Shown: positions 60,666 to 64,000 of the stretch, one piece after another
How positions within the stretch are numbered: the stretch's first letter is position 1
Layout: each line of letters starts with the position of its first letter
Origin: Bradyrhizobium sp. AZCC 1719
GTDB taxonomy: Bacteria; Pseudomonadota; Alphaproteobacteria; Rhizobiales; Xanthobacteraceae
DNA length: 64,000 nucleotides
NCBI RefSeq assembly: GCF_036924525.1
Contig: NZ_JAZHRU010000001.1
Coordinates: forward strand, 5,857,001-5,921,000
Direction of reading: 5' to 3'
Notes under the pieces: model-generated
What the model was told of the DNA's origin: nothing
Database searches by the model: none
The model's input: the letters and a program-made list of their open reading frames with translations, nothing else
Made by a program: the position numbers and the translations under genes

Positions 60666-61172
60666 ATGAAATACCCGGCTCAACATTCGATCGCAATTGG
60701 CCTCCTCTCGCTCGCGATCTCGGCCGTCACAAGCGGCGCGGCCGTGGCTCAGTCCGGCAGCGCCGGTGGCAGCATCGGCAATGACGAGAAGTCGCTGTCC
60801 GGTTCACGCGAGACGCCGCGCGCGGTCGAATCTTCAAAGCCTGCGCGACGCAACAAGCCTGAAGCTGAAGAGCCGCGCCGCGCGTCGCGAAAAAACGGCG
60901 GAGGTGGCGGCGGCGACTTCGATGGCTCATGGGTTGCCGTCGCCGTGGGCACGCCTTGCGGCAGCAGCACCGAGAGATTTGTCATCTCAGGCGGCAGGAT
61001 TTCGGGCGACCTGAGTTCCGGGTCAGTCAGCCCCAATGGCTCCACGCGGAGCGGCGGATCGGTCCAGGGTTTGAGTTGGACCAGCACCGGCCGTTTTTCA
61101 GGCCGCAGCGGCTCCGGTTCATTCGTCCGATCTGACGGATGCACCGGACGCTGGACAGCTTCTAAACAATAA
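60666..61172 (+). CDS. Secreted Ser/Gly-rich protein, second of a tandem pair
   Basis: The 168-residue product repeats the layout of the gene before it: signal peptide (AIGLLSLAISAVTSGAAVAQ), the same SGSAGGSIGNDEKSLSGSRE block with T following E-adjacent position, an EEPRRASRKNGGGGGGDFDG linker, and a domain with DGSWVAVAVGTPCGSSTERF, GRFSGRSGSGSFVRSDGCTG and the ending WTASKQ. The N-terminal block and the C-terminal 30 residues are much more alike between the two than the centre, which points to different ligands on a shared scaffold. Spacing to the first copy is 43 bases. Confidence 0.85.
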   Translation: MKYPAQHSIAIGLLSLAISAVTSGAAVAQSGSAGGSIGNDEKSLSGSRETPRAVESSKPARRNKPEAEEPRRASRKNGGGGGGDFDGSWVAVAVGTPCGSSTERFVISGGRISGDLSSGSVSPNGSTRSGGSVQGLSWTSTGRFSGRSGSGSFVRSDGCTGRWTASKQ

Positions 61173-61361
61173 CGCTTCCCGCCAGCAGAAAAGCCGCTGT
61201 TTTCCACCGCTTTTTCATGAGGTTAGCCCGCCACATGTGAGGCGGCGCGCGAGCCGCAATTATACCCCATCCGCTCCGAAATTGCGGCTCATTGCGACCC
61301 AAGTCTATGACCAGATTGGGGGCATCAAGCGTCGTGTAGCGTAGCGTTGCCGGGGATGTAG

Positions 61362-62495
61362 ATGTCGTACCGTTCCGTGAAATTCGCCCCGGCTCTCCTT
61401 GCCAGCATTGTGGCAGGTACAAATCTGGCCGCCGTGACGGATCTCCGGGCGCGGTCGGCCGAGCAGGTAGCGGAAGCCGGCACGCGAGCGAACCAGGCCG
61501 CAGCAGACAACTGCCTGTCCGCGCCGAAGGGGGCCACCCCCTCGGGCAGCCATTGGTACTATCGCATCGACCGCACGACAAAACGTCAATGCTGGTATCT
61601 GCGCGAGGAGAACGAGAAGGCCGACGACAAGTTCGCGCGTGCCGCGCCGCCGCAGTCGGCGCCGGCGGGGTCTTCGGCCGAAGTGCCGCCGCAAACCGAG
61701 ACGCGCAAGTCGTTCGACGACGCGCGCGCCGAATGGGTTGCCCAGCAAAACCGCGCCGAACCAAATCCGCCCGCCAAAGCCGAGCCGCGAACGGCTGGCG
61801 CAGGGCCTGCGTCCGCCGATCAGAACGGCCCACGCGCAACCATGCCGAACGTGCTGGCACCGGCGCCGCTGGCGACGATGCGGTGGAACGACGCGCCCGC
61901 CGCGAGCGCTTCGACCAATCCGGCCAATCTCCAAGTCGCTGCCGCCGCCACGCCCGCAAACCAGCCGCCGCAGGCTGATGAAGTGCAGCAGCCCGCAGCA
62001 GATCAGGTTGCGCCTCCCGCGGCAGAACCGGCGGCGGTAAAGCCGACGGCCTCACTGCAGAAGCTGCTTTTGGTGATGGCGGCCGCGCTCGCGCTGGCCG
62101 GCCTCACGGTCAGCGCGATCGTCAGGATCGGGCGCATGCGGGCGCGCCGCGCCATGCGCCGCAAACGGCGCGCGATGTGGGATGCCGCGCGCACCAAACG
62201 TCCCGCGCCGCCGGTATTCCACGATGAAGACGCCCGGCTGCGGCGCACCGGCGCTGTGCAGCATACCCGCGTGCCCAAGGAGCGTCCCCGCGTGCCGCAG
62301 GAGCGCGCCCGCGTACCGCAAGAGCGCGCCCGTGTACTACCCCAGGAACGCGTACGCGTGCCGCAAGAACGAGTGCGCGTACCCCAGGAGCGAGTGCGGG
62401 CACCGCAGGAACGAGCACGCATCCCTCAGGAGCGAGAGCGCGATCAGCAGGTTACGGAAATGCTGGCCCGGCTCGCCCGCAGCGCGCAGACGTAA
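61362..62495 (+). CDS. Membrane-anchored protein with VPQER heptapeptide repeats
   Basis: The 377-residue protein has an N-terminal signal-like segment (FAPALLASIVAGTNLAAVTD), a short Trp/Cys domain (DNCLSAPKGATPSGSHWYYR, IDRTTKRQCWYLREE), a long Pro/Ala-rich stretch, and a membrane helix near residues 233-255 (LLLVMAAALALAGLTVSAIV). The part after the helix is very basic (RARRAMRRKRRAM) and then carries about eight copies of a seven-residue unit of the type RVPQERA, ending in ERDQQVTEMLARLARSAQT. The repeats are probably cytoplasmic. It converges on gmk. Function unknown; the repeat number may vary between strains. Confidence 0.82.
   Translation: MSYRSVKFAPALLASIVAGTNLAAVTDLRARSAEQVAEAGTRANQAAADNCLSAPKGATPSGSHWYYRIDRTTKRQCWYLREENEKADDKFARAAPPQSAPAGSSAEVPPQTETRKSFDDARAEWVAQQNRAEPNPPAKAEPRTAGAGPASADQNGPRATMPNVLAPAPLATMRWNDAPAASASTNPANLQVAAAATPANQPPQADEVQQPAADQVAPPAAEPAAVKPTASLQKLLLVMAAALALAGLTVSAIVRIGRMRARRAMRRKRRAMWDAARTKRPAPPVFHDEDARLRRTGAVQHTRVPKERPRVPQERARVPQERARVLPQERVRVPQERVRVPQERVRAPQERARIPQERERDQQVTEMLARLARSAQT
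62268..62438 (+). repeat. Tandem 21-bp coding repeat (about eight units)
   Basis: Units of the type CGCGTGCCGCAGGAGCGCGC repeat every 21 bases from 62268; the fourth unit has one extra codon (Leu). They encode RVPQER-type heptapeptides in the membrane-anchored protein. Third-position differences show that the copies have diverged, so the array is not brand new. Confidence 0.85.
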
Positions 62496-62513
62496 CCGAA
62501 GCCTACGCGGCAG

Positions 62514-63167
<654 letters not shown>

Positions 63168-63170
63168 CGG

Positions 63171-64000
63171 TCACTCCAGATTCTGGACCTGCTCGCGGAA
63201 TTGCTCGACCACGTTTTTCATCTCGAGCCCGGTCTGGGTCAATTCCAGATCGTTCGATTTGGAGCAGCAGGTGTTGACCTCGCGGTTGAATTCCTGGGCG
63301 AGGAAGTCGAGCCGCCGCCCGACCGGTCCGCCCTTGCCGATCATCTCGCGCGCCTGCGCGACATGCGAGGCGATGCGGTCGAGCTCTTCGCGAATGTCGG
63401 CCTTGGTCGCAATCAGAATGGCTTCCTGATTGAGCCGGTCAGGATCGAAGCGTTCGGACGTTTCCAGCAGCGCTGTGATCTGTTCGGCCAGCCGCGCCCT
63501 GATCGCCTCCGGCTTGCGGCCGGGCGCGGCCTCGGCCTTTTTCGTTAACCTCTCGATTTCGTCCATGCGCTGGATCAGGATTTTCCCGAGCGTCACGCCC
63601 TCGCGGCGGCGCATCTCGACGAGATGGCCAAGCGCCTGCTCGAAGGCGGCCGCCGCCGCATCCTTTGCCGCCTTGTCCTCCGCCTCGTCGCTTTCGGGTT
63701 CGACCACCTCGATGACGCCCTTGATGCCGAGCAATCCGTCGATGCTGGGCGCCACCGCGTCGATCTTGCCGGCGAGCACGCCCGCGACCTTCACGATCGA
63801 GGCGAGCACGTCTTCATTGATGCGCACGGTCGAGACCGCGTTGGCGCGCTTGACGTTGAGGTTGGCGTACACCGTGCCCCGCGACAGCACCTCGCCGGCG
63901 CGTTTCTTGGCAAAGGCCTCGAGTTCGTCCCAACCGGGCGGCAGGCGCAGGCGCAGGTCAAAGCCCTTGGCGTTGACGGACTTCAGTTCCCATTCGAACG
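63171..64000 (-). CDS. YicC family endoribonuclease-like protein (5' end cut by window edge)
   Basis: The visible 276 residues start inside the N-terminal domain (FEWELKSVNAKGFDLRLRLP) and include KRANAVSTVRINEDVLASIV, the long central helix region with KDAAAAAFEQALGHLVEMRR, and the conserved C-terminus RLDFLAQEFNREVNTCCSKS ending KNVVEQFREQVQNLE. This is the YicC/YloC family, linked to RNA decay in E. coli. The true start lies to the right of base 64000. It is three bases upstream of gmk. Confidence 0.93.
   Translation of the reverse strand, partial: FEWELKSVNAKGFDLRLRLPPGWDELEAFAKKRAGEVLSRGTVYANLNVKRANAVSTVRINEDVLASIVKVAGVLAGKIDAVAPSIDGLLGIKGVIEVVEPESDEAEDKAAKDAAAAAFEQALGHLVEMRRREGVTLGKILIQRMDEIERLTKKAEAAPGRKPEAIRARLAEQITALLETSERFDPDRLNQEAILIATKADIREELDRIASHVAQAREMIGKGGPVGRRLDFLAQEFNREVNTCCSKSNDLELTQTGLEMKNVVEQFREQVQNLE

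Noticed and set aside
62003..62422. Minus-strand frames of Arg/Thr/Ser/Gly repeats
   Set aside because: They are antisense readings of the 21-bp coding repeat array.

Overview
The window reads as a chromosomal piece of a high-GC alphaproteobacterium, most likely Bradyrhizobium or a close relative in the Bradyrhizobiaceae. This rests on the GC-rich codon use, the order lptF-lptG-lptD-surA-pdxA-rsmA and gmk-yicC, and several intergenic palindromes that I recall as common in Bradyrhizobium genomes. No database search was possible, so every product name comes from reading motifs and gene order.

Layout. 1-2059: a TRAP transporter (DctM partial, DctQ, DctP) on the minus strand. 2289-6456: an epoxide-hydrolase-like enzyme behind a broken FAD oxidoreductase, a chemoreceptor and a methyltransferase. 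6658-14246: a metal region, with a CDF-type transporter, a minus-strand copper operon (FixH-like protein, CusB, CusA, cytochrome c) and a divergent Csp3-like copper storage protein. 14356-18226: a methyltransferase, an ArsR-SRPBCC pair with two DUF1801 proteins, and small unknowns. 18296-22621: a catabolic locus (TctC/Bug binding protein, family III CoA-transferase, HMG-CoA-lyase-like enzyme) divergent from a LysR regulator. 22656-26361: a GFA protein, a second ArsR-SRPBCC pair with a clear operator dyad, and an orphan molybdenum hydroxylase large subunit. 26632-33734: TerC, Ndk, a His-rich secreted peptide, an ABC-F ATPase, a lipoprotein, HolC and PepA. 34084-41718: a tightly packed envelope and housekeeping operon.

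41754-62495 looks like accessory DNA sitting between rsmA and gmk. It holds an alcohol dehydrogenase, a fatty acid desaturase, a haloperoxidase-like protein lacking its acid-base histidine, an AEC transporter, many small secreted proteins, two secreted caspase-like proteases, an adenylate cyclase with TPRs, an IS remnant and dense intergenic repeats. 62514-64000 returns to conserved gene order with gmk and yicC (partial).

How the genes work together. The copper genes form one logic: export from the periplasm by CusBA, and cytosolic buffering by a Cys-rich storage bundle. The lpt genes supply LPS export (LptF/G in the inner membrane, LptD in the outer membrane) with a SurA-type chaperone for the LptD barrel. 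The LysR locus probably takes up an organic acid, activates it as a CoA ester and cleaves it. The best candidates for something undescribed are the IR-flanked secreted ORF near 54 kb, the pair of secreted caspase-like proteins with their neighbours, and two enzymes whose key catalytic residue is replaced or missing (molybdenum hydroxylase, haloperoxidase).
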